A stretch of 64,000 nucleotides of DNA. It comes from Methylorubrum extorquens. Its GTDB lineage: Bacteria > Pseudomonadota > Alphaproteobacteria > Rhizobiales > Beijerinckiaceae. Numbering within the stretch: position 1 is the stretch's first letter; every line of letters begins with the position of its first letter. A model generated the notes under the pieces. The model was not told where the DNA came from, did not search any database, and saw only the letters and a program-made list of their open reading frames with translations. Below, in pieces: positions 42,584 to 52,381 of the stretch. The stretch is taken from assembly GCF_024169925.1 (NCBI RefSeq), contig NZ_JALJXF010000001.1, positions 688,001 through 752,000 on the forward strand, written 5' to 3'. A program made the position numbers and the translations under genes.

Positions 42584-44350
42584 TCAGCCGTGCCCGTGCG
42601 TCGGCAGGGACGCGTTTCCCCGGATCAGCTCTCGGCCCGCATAGATGCCGCCCACGACCTGGAGGTCGAGGCGCTCCGCGTCGCGCCGACGGACCTCGGC
42701 CATGATCTCACCGGCCGCGTCCGGGTCGGCCCCGATCGTCACCAAGGCCTGCTCACCCAGGGCGAAGGCCGACTCGAGCGTCTCGCGCATCTGGTAGGCG
42801 ACGCCCGCCTCGATCAGCTCCACCGCGTGCTCCCGGTCACGGGCGCGCGCCAGGACCGGAACCAGCGGAAACTCCGCCTTCGCCAGTTCCGCGATGCGCT
42901 TGGCCATGGCGCGGTCGTCGATGCAGATCAGGATCGCGCGCGCCGTCGCGGCGCCAGCCGCGCGCAGGATGTCGAGCCGGGCGCCATCGCCGTAATAGAC
43001 CTTGAAACCGAACCCCTCGGCGAGGCGGATATTGTCGGCGTTGGTGTCGATGATCGAGACCGAGCAGCCGCGGGAGATCAGCGGCTGGCTGACGATCTGC
43101 CCGAACCGGCCGAACCCGACGATCAGGGCGCTGCCGACGAGATCTTCCGGCGCCTCGACGCCGTCCGTGGACGCGGTGGCCTTCGGTCCGAGGCGATCGA
43201 AAGCGATGACGGTCAGCGGCGTGATCGCCATCGACAGGATGACGGTGGCCGTGAGGATCGCGTTGGTCGTGCCGTCGATGATCCCGGCACTCGCTGCCGC
43301 CGCGTAGAGCACGAAGGCGAACTCGCCGCCCTGCGCCATCAGGGCCGTCCGCTCCAGCGCCTCGGCGTGTTGGGTCCGCAGGGCGCGGGCGACTCCGTAG
43401 ATGACGACGCTTTTGACCGCCATGTAGGCGGCCACGCTCATGAGGATCAGGCCCCAGTTCGCGGCGATCACCGCCAGATCGAGGGACATCCCGACGCCGA
43501 GGAAGAACAGGCCGAGCAGGATGCCGCGGAACGGCTCGACATCGGCCTCCAACTGGTGGCGGAAGCTCGATTCCGAGAGCAGCACGCCGGCGAGGAAGGC
43601 CCCCATCGCCATGGAGAGGCCGCCGAGCTGCATCGCCAGCGCCGAGCCGAGCACGACGAGCAGCGCCGCTGCGGTCATGACCTCCCGCGCCTTGGCCGCC
43701 GCCAGCAGGCGGAACAGCGGGTTGAGCAGCCAGCGGCCCGCGGCAACGAGCGCGGCGACGGAAGCCAGGGCGATGGCGACGGCGATGGCGCGCTCGGTCC
43801 CGCTCGTCTCGGCGCCGCCGGGCGCGAGCAGCGCGACGGCGGCCAGCAACGGCACGATGGCGAGATCTTCGAGCAGCAGGATGGCGACGATCCGCTGGCC
43901 CTTCGGCGTCGAGAGCGAGCCGCGTTCTTCGAGGAGCTGCATGACGATGGCGGTCGAGGTGAGCACGAAGCCGGTGCCGGCCACGAAGGCCACGACGACC
44001 GGAAACCCCATGGCGACGCCGACGAGCGTAAGGGCGGCGATGCAGGCGCCGACCTGCGCGAGGCCGAGACCGAAGATCTCGCGGCGCATGCCCCAGAGCC
44101 GCGAGGGCTCCATCTCCAATCCGATGATGAAGAGGAACATCACGACGCCGAGTTCGGCCACGTGAAGGATCGCGTGGGCGTCGTTGAACAGGCCGACGCC
44201 GAACGGCCCGATGGCCAGCCCCGCCACGAGGTAGCCGAGGACGGAGCCGAGTCCGAGCCGCTTGAACAGGGGAACGGCCACGACGCCCGCGGCGAGGAGC
44301 GAGACGACCTGAACGAGTTCGCTCGCGGCCCCGGATGCTTCGATAGCCAT
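42584..44350 (-). CDS. Kef-type potassium/proton antiporter with TrkA-N domain
   Basis: A 588-residue CPA2 transporter. About twelve membrane helices cover residues 10-400 (for example LVQVVSLLAAGVVAVPLFKR, AELGVVMFLFIIGLEMEPSR, LFFLGVGMSLDLAVIAANWG). A cytosolic nucleotide-binding RCK domain follows: LIVGFGRFGQIVSQPLISRG and CSVSIIDTNADNIRLAEGF with the GxGxxG loop. It would exchange K+ for H+ under control of NAD(H) or glutathione adducts. No KefF/KefG ancillary protein is adjacent. ATG at 44350 gives a short leader before helix one. Confidence 0.88.
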   Translation of the reverse strand: MAIEASGAASELVQVVSLLAAGVVAVPLFKRLGLGSVLGYLVAGLAIGPFGVGLFNDAHAILHVAELGVVMFLFIIGLEMEPSRLWGMRREIFGLGLAQVGACIAALTLVGVAMGFPVVVAFVAGTGFVLTSTAIVMQLLEERGSLSTPKGQRIVAILLLEDLAIVPLLAAVALLAPGGAETSGTERAIAVAIALASVAALVAAGRWLLNPLFRLLAAAKAREVMTAAALLVVLGSALAMQLGGLSMAMGAFLAGVLLSESSFRHQLEADVEPFRGILLGLFFLGVGMSLDLAVIAANWGLILMSVAAYMAVKSVVIYGVARALRTQHAEALERTALMAQGGEFAFVLYAAAASAGIIDGTTNAILTATVILSMAITPLTVIAFDRLGPKATASTDGVEAPEDLVGSALIVGFGRFGQIVSQPLISRGCSVSIIDTNADNIRLAEGFGFKVYYGDGARLDILRAAGAATARAILICIDDRAMAKRIAELAKAEFPLVPVLARARDREHAVELIEAGVAYQMRETLESAFALGEQALVTIGADPDAAGEIMAEVRRRDAERLDLQVVGGIYAGRELIRGNASLPTHGHG

Positions 44351-44458
44351 GGCGTGATCGAACCTCTGGACGGGTTGGAAGGCGCCGGTCAGGCGCAGGC
44401 AGGACAGAGCGGGGGGACCGGGGGAGCGCCGCCCTCGGTGGGACCGGCGCGCCGTCGC

Positions 44459-45397
44459 TCACGGATAGCGGACGGGCGGGGGATCCTCGGGCAGGGGGAT
44501 GAACTCGGCGTCGTTGGGCACCGTGTCGAAGCGGCCCTGGCGCCAATCCTCCTTAGCCTGGGCGATCCGCTCCGGCCGCGAGGAGACGAAGTTCCACCAG
44601 AGGTGCCGCGGCCCGTCCATCGGCTCGCCGCCCAGAACCATGAACCGCGCGGCCTCCGTCGCGCGCACGCTAATGCGGTCGCCGGGCCGGAACACCAGGA
44701 GTTGGCCGGGGCCGAAACCGTCGCCGGCAATCTCGATCGCGCCCGCAACCGTGTAGATCGCCCGCTCGTCGTAGGTCGGATCGAGCGGAAGGGCGGCGCC
44801 CGCTTCCAGCATCACGTCGGCATAAACCATCGGGCTTGAGGTGCGCACCGGCGAACGCGCGCCGAAGGCTTCGCCTGCGATCAGCCTCACGGTCTTGCCC
44901 TCGCCGGTGAGGACCGGAAGCGCGGCGGCCTCGTAATGCTCGAAGGCCGGGGCGTTCTCCTCGTCGCGGGCCGACAGGGCGACCCAGCTCTGGATGCCGA
45001 ACAGTCGAGAGCCGGTCTGGCGCAGAGTCGGAGCGGTGCGCTCCGAATGGGTGATGCCGCGCCCGGCCGTCATCCAATTCAGTTCGCCCGGCCGGATCGG
45101 CAGCTCGGTGCCCAGGCTGTCGCGATGCATAATCTCGCCGTCGAACAGGTACGTGACGGTCGAGAGGCCGATATGCGGGTGCGGACGGACGTCCATACCC
45201 TGGCCGAGCAGGAACTCGGACGGGCCCATCTGGTCGAAGAAGATGAACGGGCCGACCATCCGGCACTCGGTCGAGGGGAGGGCACGGCGCACGGCAAACG
45301 AGCCGAGATCGCGCGAGCGCGGCACGATCAGGGTCCGGATCGCGTCGCAACTGAAATGATCGCCCGGGATCGGATCATCCGCACTGTGCCAGCTCAC
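44459..45397 (-). CDS. pirin family protein
   Basis: A 312-residue double-cupin protein from the GTG at 45397, which has GGGAGAAG upstream. The N-terminal cupin metal site is [20 protein letters not shown] with HxH and a later [18 protein letters not shown] that holds His and Glu. The C-terminal domain has [20 protein letters not shown]. Bacterial pirins have quercetinase activity in some cases or bind metabolic enzymes. It is the right-hand neighbour of the Kef gene with 108 bases between and the same direction. A longer ORF start at 45598 adds non-protein-like residues. Confidence 0.88.
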   Translation of the reverse strand: MSWHSADDPIPGDHFSCDAIRTLIVPRSRDLGSFAVRRALPSTECRMVGPFIFFDQMGPSEFLLGQGMDVRPHPHIGLSTVTYLFDGEIMHRDSLGTELPIRPGELNWMTAGRGITHSERTAPTLRQTGSRLFGIQSWVALSARDEENAPAFEHYEAAALPVLTGEGKTVRLIAGEAFGARSPVRTSSPMVYADVMLEAGAALPLDPTYDERAIYTVAGAIEIAGDGFGPGQLLVFRPGDRISVRATEAARFMVLGGEPMDGPRHLWWNFVSSRPERIAQAKEDWRQGRFDTVPNDAEFIPLPEDPPPVRYP

Positions 45398-45539
45398 CGC
45401 TCTTCTCCCTCGTTGGCCCAGACCGACAGCCGCGCACGTATCGGGAAGCGTGTCCGCCGTCGCGTCGCCCCACATCCTGTGACGGCGTGCCGCCGAAAGC
45501 ATTATGGAATGAGTGAGTGGGAACGAGAATGGAAACTGG

Positions 45540-45556
45540 GGAAACGTATCGTTTCC
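45540..45556. promoter_or_regulatory. perfect palindrome, candidate operator
   Basis: ggaaacg-tat-cgtttcc, a 7+3+7 palindrome. It lies 143 bases upstream of the pirin start on that strand. The regulator is unknown. Confidence 0.4.
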
Positions 45557-45816
45557 AAAAGTACCGTTCGCGCTTGCGCAGCGGTATCGCGGAAGCATCC
45601 GCCGGACTGCATTCGTCTGTGCTTTTCCGGAGGATCGAGCGGCTTCGCGAGGTGGCCGGTGAGGATGAAGTCGTCTCGGAAAAAGGGCAGCACCTCACGC
45701 GCAAAGACGTCGCCGCGCCGGCCCAGCGTTTTTGTCAAATTCGTGGAACAGCACAGCGGTGCCGATCTGGGCGTTGCGAACTGTGCATTGGCATCGGCGA
45801 GCCTTCACGCCGCCCT

Positions 45817-45960
45817 TCAGATCTTGTCCGGGCTCTCTTCCGCGTGATCCACGAGCACGACCTTCGCAGAGATGCCCTTCGATGCAACCAGCCTATCTAC
45901 TTTCGCGCTCAGGTGTCTCTTCTGACAACGAGCGTAAGGCGCGATGGATGGGGTCGCCGG
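45817..45960 (-). pseudogene. hypothetical fragment without start codon
   Basis: A minus frame of 47 codons between stops with natural composition (RCQKRHLSAKVDRLVASKGI, then SAKVVLVDHAEESPDKI). No ATG or GTG start with a ribosome site is in frame. Probably the tail of a lost gene. No family recognised. Confidence 0.35.
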
Positions 45961-46031
45961 TCAGTCGCATCTGCGGCCTAGGGATCTCACTATGGGAGAT
46001 GTCCCGAACGAAGTGGTGCCTGCGAGGGGAA

Positions 46032-46106
46032 TGGCGCGCCCTGCGGGAATCGAACCCGCCTTTTCAGCGTGAAAGGCTGACGTCCTAACCGATAGACGAA
46101 GGGCGC
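46032..46106 (-). tRNA. tRNA-Glu (anticodon TTC)
   Basis: On the minus strand the seven-base acceptor stem gcgccct pairs with agggcgc. The anticodon loop is ctTTCac, giving TTC (Glu). The T-arm is cgggttcgattcccg. CCA is encoded at the 3' end (46032-46034). The D-arm is gtctatcggttaggac. The cloverleaf is complete. Confidence 0.95.
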
Positions 46107-46253
46107 TGTCTGGCGGCGACCGGTCTATAGTCGGGTTCGTCGCCGACGGCAACGGCTTTGCCGCATGATTCCGCGACTTGACGCGGAGCGGTCCCATCGG
46201 CTTCTCGGACATCCGATCCGCCGCATCCTTTTCCTGCCCTGAAAGACCCGCCC

Positions 46254-47060
46254 ATGACCCCGCCGCGCGACCGCCCGGCCAAGCCGTACGGCTTCCGGCC
46301 CCGCCCGCGAACCCAGCCTCCGGGACCGGCCGCGCGGGAGGGGAGGGACCATGTCGTGCTCTATGGCTGGCACCCCGTCTCGCAGGCCTTGGCCAATGCG
46401 GGCCGCCACTTCCATCGGCTGCTCGCCACGGAGAATGCGCTGGCGCGCCTGAAAGAGGCCGGCGTCGAACTGCCGATCGAGCCGGAGATGGTCCGCCCGA
46501 GCGCCATCGACCGGCTGCTCGGTCCGGACGCGGTGCATCAGGGCCTCTACGCGGAGGCCGAGCCGCTGGCTGCTCCCGCGCTCGACGCGATGCCGGACGA
46601 CGCGCTGCTGCTCGCCCTCGATCAGATCACGGATCCGCACAATGTCGGCGCCATCGTCCGGACGGCGGCTGCGTTCGGGGTCACCGCCATCGTCACCACC
46701 GCGCGCCATTCGCCGAATGCCACGGGCGTGCTGGCGAAATCCGCGTCCGGCGGCCTGGAGCACGTCCCGCTGGTGATCGTGCGCAACCTGGCCGAGGCGC
46801 TGATCACGCTCGGTGAACGCGGTTTCACTCGGATCGGTCTCGATTCGGATGCCGGCACGACCCTCGAAGCGGTCGGCCCCCGCCGTCCGGCGGTTCTCGT
46901 GCTCGGGGCCGAGGGCAAGGGACTGCGCCAGCGCACCACCGAATGCTGCGACGTCCTAGTGCGCATCGAAGCGGCCGGCGCCATCCGCAGCCTCAACGTC
47001 TCGAATGCAGCGGCGATCACGCTCTACGCGCTGACGCGTTCGACCGGGACGCCAGCCTGA
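46254..47060 (+). CDS. rlmB: 23S rRNA (guanosine-2'-O-)-methyltransferase
   Basis: A 268-residue SPOUT methyltransferase that 2'-O-methylates Gm2251 in 23S rRNA. An N-terminal substrate-binding domain begins VVLYGWHPVSQALANAGRHF. The SPOUT knot shows DQITDPHNVGAIVRTAAAFG, then ASGGLEHVPLVIVRNLAEAL, AVLVLGAEGKGLRQRTTECC and AGAIRSLNVSNAAAITLYAL, the three TrmH-family motifs including the Asn-Ser near the C-terminus. The first 30 residues are a proline/arginine-rich tail. It lies 147 bases past the divergent tRNA-Glu and has a perfect hairpin after its stop. Confidence 0.92.
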   Translation: MTPPRDRPAKPYGFRPRPRTQPPGPAAREGRDHVVLYGWHPVSQALANAGRHFHRLLATENALARLKEAGVELPIEPEMVRPSAIDRLLGPDAVHQGLYAEAEPLAAPALDAMPDDALLLALDQITDPHNVGAIVRTAAAFGVTAIVTTARHSPNATGVLAKSASGGLEHVPLVIVRNLAEALITLGERGFTRIGLDSDAGTTLEAVGPRRPAVLVLGAEGKGLRQRTTECCDVLVRIEAAGAIRSLNVSNAAAITLYALTRSTGTPA

Positions 47061-47064
47061 AACG

Positions 47065-47096
47065 TGACGCCCGGCGCCGGATGGCGCCGGGCGTCA
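47065..47096 (+). terminator. hairpin after rlmB
   Basis: A perfect 14-base-pair stem (tgacgcccggcgcc and its complement) with loop ggat, starting four bases after the rlmB stop. No T-run; the strong GC stem suggests a terminator all the same. Confidence 0.65.
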
Positions 47097-47475
47097 TCCG
47101 GAGACCGACACGCTCCGGCCCGGTCGCGACAAGATCCCGGGCGAATCGTATCCGCCCGAACTCAACTCTCGCGGTGGCGTTCGCGTCCGAGACCCCGGCA
47201 TTCCAAGACGTTTCAAGACGTTGCGTCGCGCACGCGGATCCGGTATCGCTCGCACCGATTTCCTCATCGATACCGTCAGGATCCGGGCTTTCTCGCTCGG
47301 CGGACGCATCGCCGGGGGGATCGAGCCCTCGACCATCGCTTTCAGCATGCGTCGGCCCTCCGAGAGGAGGCGAGCCCGGCCGGATCGTCCATCCGGCGGG
47401 CGGCGGTGACGGGGGTCCTTTGCAACACGAGCCGCCGACGCAGGCCTCACGAAATGGGGCCATTCAGGAGAAAGA
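47097..47475. other. rpsA upstream region
   Basis: About 380 bases. It should hold the rpsA promoter and leader. A ribosome-binding sequence aggagaaag precedes the ATG. No coding frame is credible. Confidence 0.5.
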
Positions 47476-49188
47476 ATGTCAGCTGGTCTGAACGCAAGCT
47501 CTTCGGCCCGCGAGGATTTCGCGGCCCTGCTCGAGGAATCCTTCCTCCAGCATGAGATCACCGAAGGTTCGGTCGTCAAGGGCACTGTCGTCGGCATCGA
47601 GAAAGATGTCGCCGTCATCGATATCGGTGCCAAGACCGAGGGGCGCGTCCCCCTCAAGGAATTTACCGGCCCGGGCCGCGAGGGCGAGCTCAAGGTTGGC
47701 GACGAGGTCGAGGTTTACGTCGACCGCATCGAGAACGCGCTGGGCGAGGCCGTCATCTCGCGCGACAAGGCGCGCCGCGAGGAGTCTTGGGTCAAGCTCG
47801 AAAAGGCCTTCGAGGCCAACGAGCGCGTCACCGGCACGATCTTCAACCAGGTCAAGGGCGGCTACACCGTCGATCTCGACGGCGCCGTGGCGTTCCTGCC
47901 GCGCTCCCAGGTCGATATCCGCCCGGTGCGCGACGTGACCCCGCTGCTCGGCACGCCCCAGCCGTTCCAGATCCTCAAGATGGATCGCCGCCGCGGCAAC
48001 ATCGTCGTGTCGCGCCGCACCGTGCTCGAAGAGAGCCGCGCCGAGCAGCGCTCGGAGCTGGTGGCCAACCTTGAGGAAGGTCAGGTCATCGACGGCGTCG
48101 TCAAGAACATCACCGAGTACGGCGCGTTCGTCGATCTCGGCGGGATCGACGGCCTGCTGCACGTCACCGACATGGCATGGCGCCGCGTGAACCACCCGTC
48201 CGAGGTCGTGACCATCGGCCAGACGGTCAAGGTCAAGATCATCAAGATCAACCACGAGACGCACCGCATCTCGCTCGGCATCAAGCAGCTCCTGGCCGAT
48301 CCGTGGGAGGGCATCGCCGCCCGTTACCCCGAGGAAGCCAAGCTCAAGGGCCGCGTGACCAACATCACCGATTACGGCGCCTTCGTGGAGCTGGAGCCGG
48401 GGATCGAGGGCCTGATCCACGTCTCCGAGATGAGCTGGACCAAGAAGAACGTCCATCCGGGCAAGATCGTCTCCACCTCCCAGGAGGTCGAGGTGCAGAT
48501 CCTGGAAGTCGATTCGGTCAAGCGCCGCATCTCGCTCGGCCTCAAGCAGACCCTGCAGAACCCGTGGGATGCTTTCGCGGAGAAGCACCCGGTCGGTTCC
48601 GAGGTCGAGGGCGAGGTCAAGAACAAGACCGAGTTCGGCCTGTTCATCGGCCTCGAAGGCGATGTCGACGGCATGGTCCACCTGTCGGATCTCGACTGGA
48701 ACCGTCCCGGCGAGCAGGTCATCGAGGAGTTCAAGAAGGGCGACATGGTGCGTGCCCAGGTTCTCGACGTCGATGTCGAGAAGGAGCGCATCTCGCTCGG
48801 CGTGAAGCAGCTCGGCGGCGATCCCTTCGCCGAAGCCGGCGAGGTCAAGAAGGGCCAGATCGTCACCTGCGAGGTCGTCGAGGTGAAGGATTCCGGTCTG
48901 GAGGTGAAGCTCGTCGACACCGACATGCAGACCTTCATCCGCCGCGCCGAACTCGCCCGTGACCGTGGCGACCAGCGTCCCGAGCGTTTCGCCGCCGGCG
49001 AGAAGTTCGACGCCCGCGTCATCCAGTTCGATCGCAAGGCCCGCCGCGTGCAGGTCTCGATCAAGGCTCTGGAAGTCGCTGAAGAGAAGGAAGCGATGGC
49101 CCAGTTCGGCTCCGCCGATTCGGGCGCCTCGCTCGGCGACATCCTCGGTGCCGCCTTCAACAAGAAGAAGGGTGGCGACGAGGAGTAA
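47476..49188 (+). CDS. rpsA: 30S ribosomal protein S1
   Basis: A 570-residue RNA-binding protein that brings mRNA to the small subunit. Six S1 domains can be seen. Domain three starts GQVIDGVVKNITEYGAFVDL (GGIDGLLHVTDMAWRRVNHP), domain four KGRVTNITDYGAFVELEPGI with EGLIHVSEMSW, domain five GEVKNKTEFGLFIGLEGDVD. The acidic N-terminus and the last domain with fewer contacts match alphaproteobacterial S1. GGAGAAAG sits six bases before the ATG. A strong terminator follows. In many relatives cmk lies upstream; here rlmB does. Confidence 0.97.
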   Translation: MSAGLNASSSAREDFAALLEESFLQHEITEGSVVKGTVVGIEKDVAVIDIGAKTEGRVPLKEFTGPGREGELKVGDEVEVYVDRIENALGEAVISRDKARREESWVKLEKAFEANERVTGTIFNQVKGGYTVDLDGAVAFLPRSQVDIRPVRDVTPLLGTPQPFQILKMDRRRGNIVVSRRTVLEESRAEQRSELVANLEEGQVIDGVVKNITEYGAFVDLGGIDGLLHVTDMAWRRVNHPSEVVTIGQTVKVKIIKINHETHRISLGIKQLLADPWEGIAARYPEEAKLKGRVTNITDYGAFVELEPGIEGLIHVSEMSWTKKNVHPGKIVSTSQEVEVQILEVDSVKRRISLGLKQTLQNPWDAFAEKHPVGSEVEGEVKNKTEFGLFIGLEGDVDGMVHLSDLDWNRPGEQVIEEFKKGDMVRAQVLDVDVEKERISLGVKQLGGDPFAEAGEVKKGQIVTCEVVEVKDSGLEVKLVDTDMQTFIRRAELARDRGDQRPERFAAGEKFDARVIQFDRKARRVQVSIKALEVAEEKEAMAQFGSADSGASLGDILGAAFNKKKGGDEE

Positions 49189-49212
49189 TCCTCGCTGCCT
49201 TCCGATAATGCC

Positions 49213-49243
49213 TCGGGGCCGGCTCTGCCGGCCCCGAACTTTT
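49213..49243 (+). terminator. rho-independent terminator of rpsA
   Basis: Stem tcggggccggc / gccggccccga with three-base loop tct, then acttttttggg. It lies 25 bases after the stop. Confidence 0.93.
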
Positions 49244-49280
49244 TTGGGTTCTGTTTTCGAATCGTCCCGAAGCGAGTGCG

Positions 49281-50606
49281 ATGACAAACCGCCTCTCGAG
49301 CTTGGGCGCCAGCCTGAGATGGTTGAGGGGCAGGCGCCCCGGACGCCGTTCCGACGCGCTCCCATCCCATTTCGACTCCGATCTTTATCTCGACCTCAAC
49401 GCCGATGTGGCGATGGCGGTCGAAGCCGGCCTCGTCGCCTCGGCGGAAGAGCATTACAGCGTCTTCGGTCGCCGTGAGGGCCGTCCATTCGAGGTCCCGT
49501 CCGCGACGGACGAACTCGGCGGCGGAATCGCCGGGCCGTGGACCTACCGATACCCCTACCGCACTTGGCCCGAGATGCAGGCCATCGCCTTCGCCGTGCC
49601 TCGGCCCGGCCCTGAGGACGATGCCATCGCGCGACGCCTCATCGCCGCCTGGCAATCTGGTGCCGGGCGCGCCCCGGTCCAGGCCGACAGCGAGGGCATG
49701 TGGGCGGCCCGGAGCCGGGGCTTTCCCGATTTTCATCATGCCCTGCAGAACGGCGATGCCGCGGCGCTCGCCGGCCTGCTGAACAACCTGTTCCAGTCCC
49801 ATCTCGCGCACGGCATCGCCATGGGGCGCACGATGGCGACGCTGGCGCGCCACGCGCCGACGCCGTTCGCCGCAAGCTGGTTTGACCGGCTGCTGAGGCT
49901 CTCGGAGGCGGTCGGTCTCGCCCCGATCCGCTCACCCGAGCAGGGCGATTTCGCGGCCGCGCTGACTAGCCCCCTTGCCCACGCTGTCGAGTCGGCTCGT
50001 CTCGAGGCCGAACTCGGCTTCCCCCTGGCGTTTCCCGAGGTCGGTGCCCCGTTCGGCGTGCGTTACGGCGCCGGCATCCTGCCCGAGCATGCCTTGACCC
50101 ACGCCTACGCCGCTTGGCGGATCGGAAAACTCGGCCGCTTCGACCGGGTGGTCGAGATCGGCGGCGGCTTCGGCGGGCTGGCTTGGTTCCTGCGCCACCC
50201 CGACCGGCACTACACGATCCTCGATCTTCCCTTCACCAACGTGCTCCAGGGATGGTTCCTGCTGAAAGCGGGCCTCGACGTGTCCCTCGCCGGCGAGCCG
50301 GACGCCGCGATCCGGGTCCGGCCGTGGTGGGAGATCGAGCGGAACGAGCGCTACGATCTGGCGATCAACCAAGATTCGCTGCCGGAAATGCCGCCGGAGA
50401 CGGCCGCCATGTATATCGCGCGTATCCGCGCCATCGCGCCGCTGTTCTACTCGATCAATCAGGAGGCGGCGGCACCGAACACCGAGGCTTTCCGGCAGAC
50501 CATCGTCGCCGACCTGGTTGCGCGGGACGGTGGCTACCGCAGGCTGGACCGGCATCTGTTCTGGATGCGTGACGGCTACGTCGAGGAGATCTACGCTCGA
50601 CGCTGA
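49281..50606 (+). CDS. putative sugar O-methyltransferase with DxDLY repeat
   Basis: A 441-residue protein. Near residues 35-70 it has HFDSDLYLDLNADVAMAVEA, then EEHYSVFGRREGRPF, the same short unit found in the gene at 899-2608. The rest fits the putative sugar O-methyltransferase family: RVVEIGGGFGGLAWFLRHPD (SAM-binding), HYTILDLPFTNVLQGWFLLK, YDLAINQDSLPEMPPETAAM and RIRAIAPLFYSINQEA. It would methylate a sugar of a surface glycan. It is alone between rpsA and sppA, with rpsA's terminator before it. Confidence 0.8.
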   Translation: MTNRLSSLGASLRWLRGRRPGRRSDALPSHFDSDLYLDLNADVAMAVEAGLVASAEEHYSVFGRREGRPFEVPSATDELGGGIAGPWTYRYPYRTWPEMQAIAFAVPRPGPEDDAIARRLIAAWQSGAGRAPVQADSEGMWAARSRGFPDFHHALQNGDAAALAGLLNNLFQSHLAHGIAMGRTMATLARHAPTPFAASWFDRLLRLSEAVGLAPIRSPEQGDFAAALTSPLAHAVESARLEAELGFPLAFPEVGAPFGVRYGAGILPEHALTHAYAAWRIGKLGRFDRVVEIGGGFGGLAWFLRHPDRHYTILDLPFTNVLQGWFLLKAGLDVSLAGEPDAAIRVRPWWEIERNERYDLAINQDSLPEMPPETAAMYIARIRAIAPLFYSINQEAAAPNTEAFRQTIVADLVARDGGYRRLDRHLFWMRDGYVEEIYARR

Positions 50607-50853
50607 ACGGGTTGCCTTGCGAGGACAGGGTATCCGACGACGACTGCTGACGGTTGTACCAGCCCAGTCGGAACGGGCTCTTGCCCGCGTGCCTTGCGCG
50701 GCGCTAAACACGAGCGCAGCAACCGAACCCAAATCCATCAAGGGTTTGGCCGGCATCCGGATCGGACAGGGCCGTGCTCCGGCAGGGCGCGCGTGAATGG
50801 TCCCAAAGAAACGACGGCTGCCCCGCGCCGCCTGGAGAGGAGTACATCGTCGG

Positions 50854-51819
50854 ATGGCTGCAGACGCCGAGTTTCTCATCGACCGCCGCCGTCTGCGCCG
50901 CAAGCTCACGCTATGGCGGCTGCTCGGCATCGGTGCCGCCATCGTCGCCGTCGGTGCGTTGGGCTACCGCGCGCGAGTCGGCGAAGGCCGGCTGTTCCCG
51001 GCCACCGAGAACCAGATCGCCCGGATCTCGATCGGCGGCTTCATCGCCGGCAGTGAATCGACCCGCAAGCTCATCGAGCGGGTCGGCGAGTCGAACGCAG
51101 TCAAGGGCGTGGTGATCTCGATCTCGTCGCCGGGCGGCACGACGACCGGCTCGGAAGAGCTCTACCGCAACCTGCGCGCGCTGGCGGCAAAGAAGCCGAT
51201 GGTCGCTTTCGTCGATGGGACGGCAGCCTCGGGCGCCTACATCACCGCGATCGCCGCCGACCACATCGTCGCCCGCGAGACTGCGCTCGTCGGCTCGATC
51301 GGCGTACTGTTCCAGTATCCAGACGTCTCCGGCCTGCTCGACAAGGTCGGGGTGAAGGTCGAGTCGGTCAAATCCTCGCCGCTGAAGGCGGAGCCCTCGG
51401 GCTTTAGCCCGACTTCGCCGGAGGCGCGCGCCGCCCTGTCCGCGATCGTCCTCGACACCTACGGCTGGTTCAAGGACCTCGTGGCGGAGCGCCGCGGTAT
51501 GGACGAAAGCCAGATTGCTGCCGTCTCCGACGGCCGCGTGTTCAGCGGCCGCCAGAGCCTGCCCCTCAAGCTCGTCGACGAACTCGGCGGCGAACGGCAG
51601 GCCGTGGCGTGGCTCGAGAAGGAGAAAAAGGTCCCCGAGAAGCTTCCGGTGAAGGACTGGAAGCCGAAGGCCGATGGCGGGTTCAAGCTCTGGTCGGCTC
51701 TGGGGCTCGGCGCCGACCTACTTGGTCTCGAAGGGCTCGCCGGACGTCTCCGTGCGGTCGAGGACGAAGCCGCCGGGCTCTCCGGCGGACTCCTGGCCGT
51801 CTGGCGGCCGGCCCCCTGA
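50854..51819 (+). CDS. sppA: signal peptide peptidase SppA-type serine protease
   Basis: A 321-residue membrane-anchored protease of the S49 family, which degrades cleaved signal peptides. One N-terminal helix ([20 protein letters not shown]) anchors it. The catalytic Ser lies in [20 protein letters not shown] and the Lys in the later [14 protein letters not shown] region, as in short SppA forms. [20 protein letters not shown] is a family mark. ATG at 50854 with GGAGAGGAG thirteen bases upstream; a start at 50797 is possible. Followed after 41 bases by ihfB. Confidence 0.9.
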   Translation: MAADAEFLIDRRRLRRKLTLWRLLGIGAAIVAVGALGYRARVGEGRLFPATENQIARISIGGFIAGSESTRKLIERVGESNAVKGVVISISSPGGTTTGSEELYRNLRALAAKKPMVAFVDGTAASGAYITAIAADHIVARETALVGSIGVLFQYPDVSGLLDKVGVKVESVKSSPLKAEPSGFSPTSPEARAALSAIVLDTYGWFKDLVAERRGMDESQIAAVSDGRVFSGRQSLPLKLVDELGGERQAVAWLEKEKKVPEKLPVKDWKPKADGGFKLWSALGLGADLLGLEGLAGRLRAVEDEAAGLSGGLLAVWRPAP

Positions 51820-51860
51820 GGTCTCGCCCCGCGCCCGCCCCGCATTCGGAAGAGAGCCGC

Positions 51861-52169
51861 ATGATCAAGTCGGAACTCGTGCTCAAGATCGCCGAGCAGA
51901 ACCCCCATCTCTACCAGCGCGACGTCGAGACCCTCGTGAACGCGATCCTCGACACGATCGCCGACGCCCTGGCCCAGGGCGACCGGGTGGAGCTGCGCGG
52001 CTTCGGCGCCTTCTCGGTCAAGCGCCGCGAGGCGCGCCGCGGGCGCAATCCGCGCACCGGCGAATCCGTGGCCGTGTCGGAGAAGGCGATCCCGGTCTTC
52101 AAGACCGGCAAGGAGATGCGCCTGCGCCTCAACCGCGCCGGCATCGGTGAGGAGCAGCCCGGCGCCTGA
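51861..52169 (+). CDS. ihfB: integration host factor subunit beta
   Basis: A 102-residue DNA-bending protein of the HU/IHF family. [60 protein letters not shown] and [10 protein letters not shown] are standard; the IHF-beta feature RxRxGRNPRTG is present with the intercalating Pro. It pairs with IhfA to bend DNA at promoters. It lies 41 bases after sppA, as in many alphaproteobacteria. Confidence 0.95.
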   Translation: MIKSELVLKIAEQNPHLYQRDVETLVNAILDTIADALAQGDRVELRGFGAFSVKRREARRGRNPRTGESVAVSEKAIPVFKTGKEMRLRLNRAGIGEEQPGA

Positions 52170-52381
52170 TCGCAGCCGGGCGGTGACAGCGGACGCGAGC
52201 ACGGTCTCCACATCTCGTTTGGATGCGCTCGTTTCACCGTGTCCTTGCACCGAACCGGCATCCCCTTCGGCGGGAAGCGCTCTAGTTCTGCGGTCTAAGC
52301 CTCGAAAAGCCCTCGATCGAAAGCCCTTAGCGGCACCGGTGGGTCCTTGGGGACCCACGCCGTCCGTCGGAGACCTTTTGC

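Larger units (their letters stand above)
45398..46031. other. intergenic region with gene scraps
   Basis: About 630 bases between the pirin gene and tRNA-Glu. It holds a 17-base palindrome at 45540-45556, a possible TTG-started minus frame of 78 codons (45502-45738, [20 protein letters not shown]) and a startless minus frame at 45817-45960. None can be named. The texture suggests decayed DNA next to a tRNA gene. Confidence 0.4.

Noticed and set aside
42590..44839. 749-codon plus frame over the Kef-type gene
   Set aside because: Shadow frame with very high Asp/Arg/His; the minus gene has twelve helices and RCK motifs.
47479..49365. 628-codon minus frame over rpsA
   Set aside because: Shadow of ribosomal protein S1; Asp/Leu/Gly-rich repeats mirror the S1 domains.
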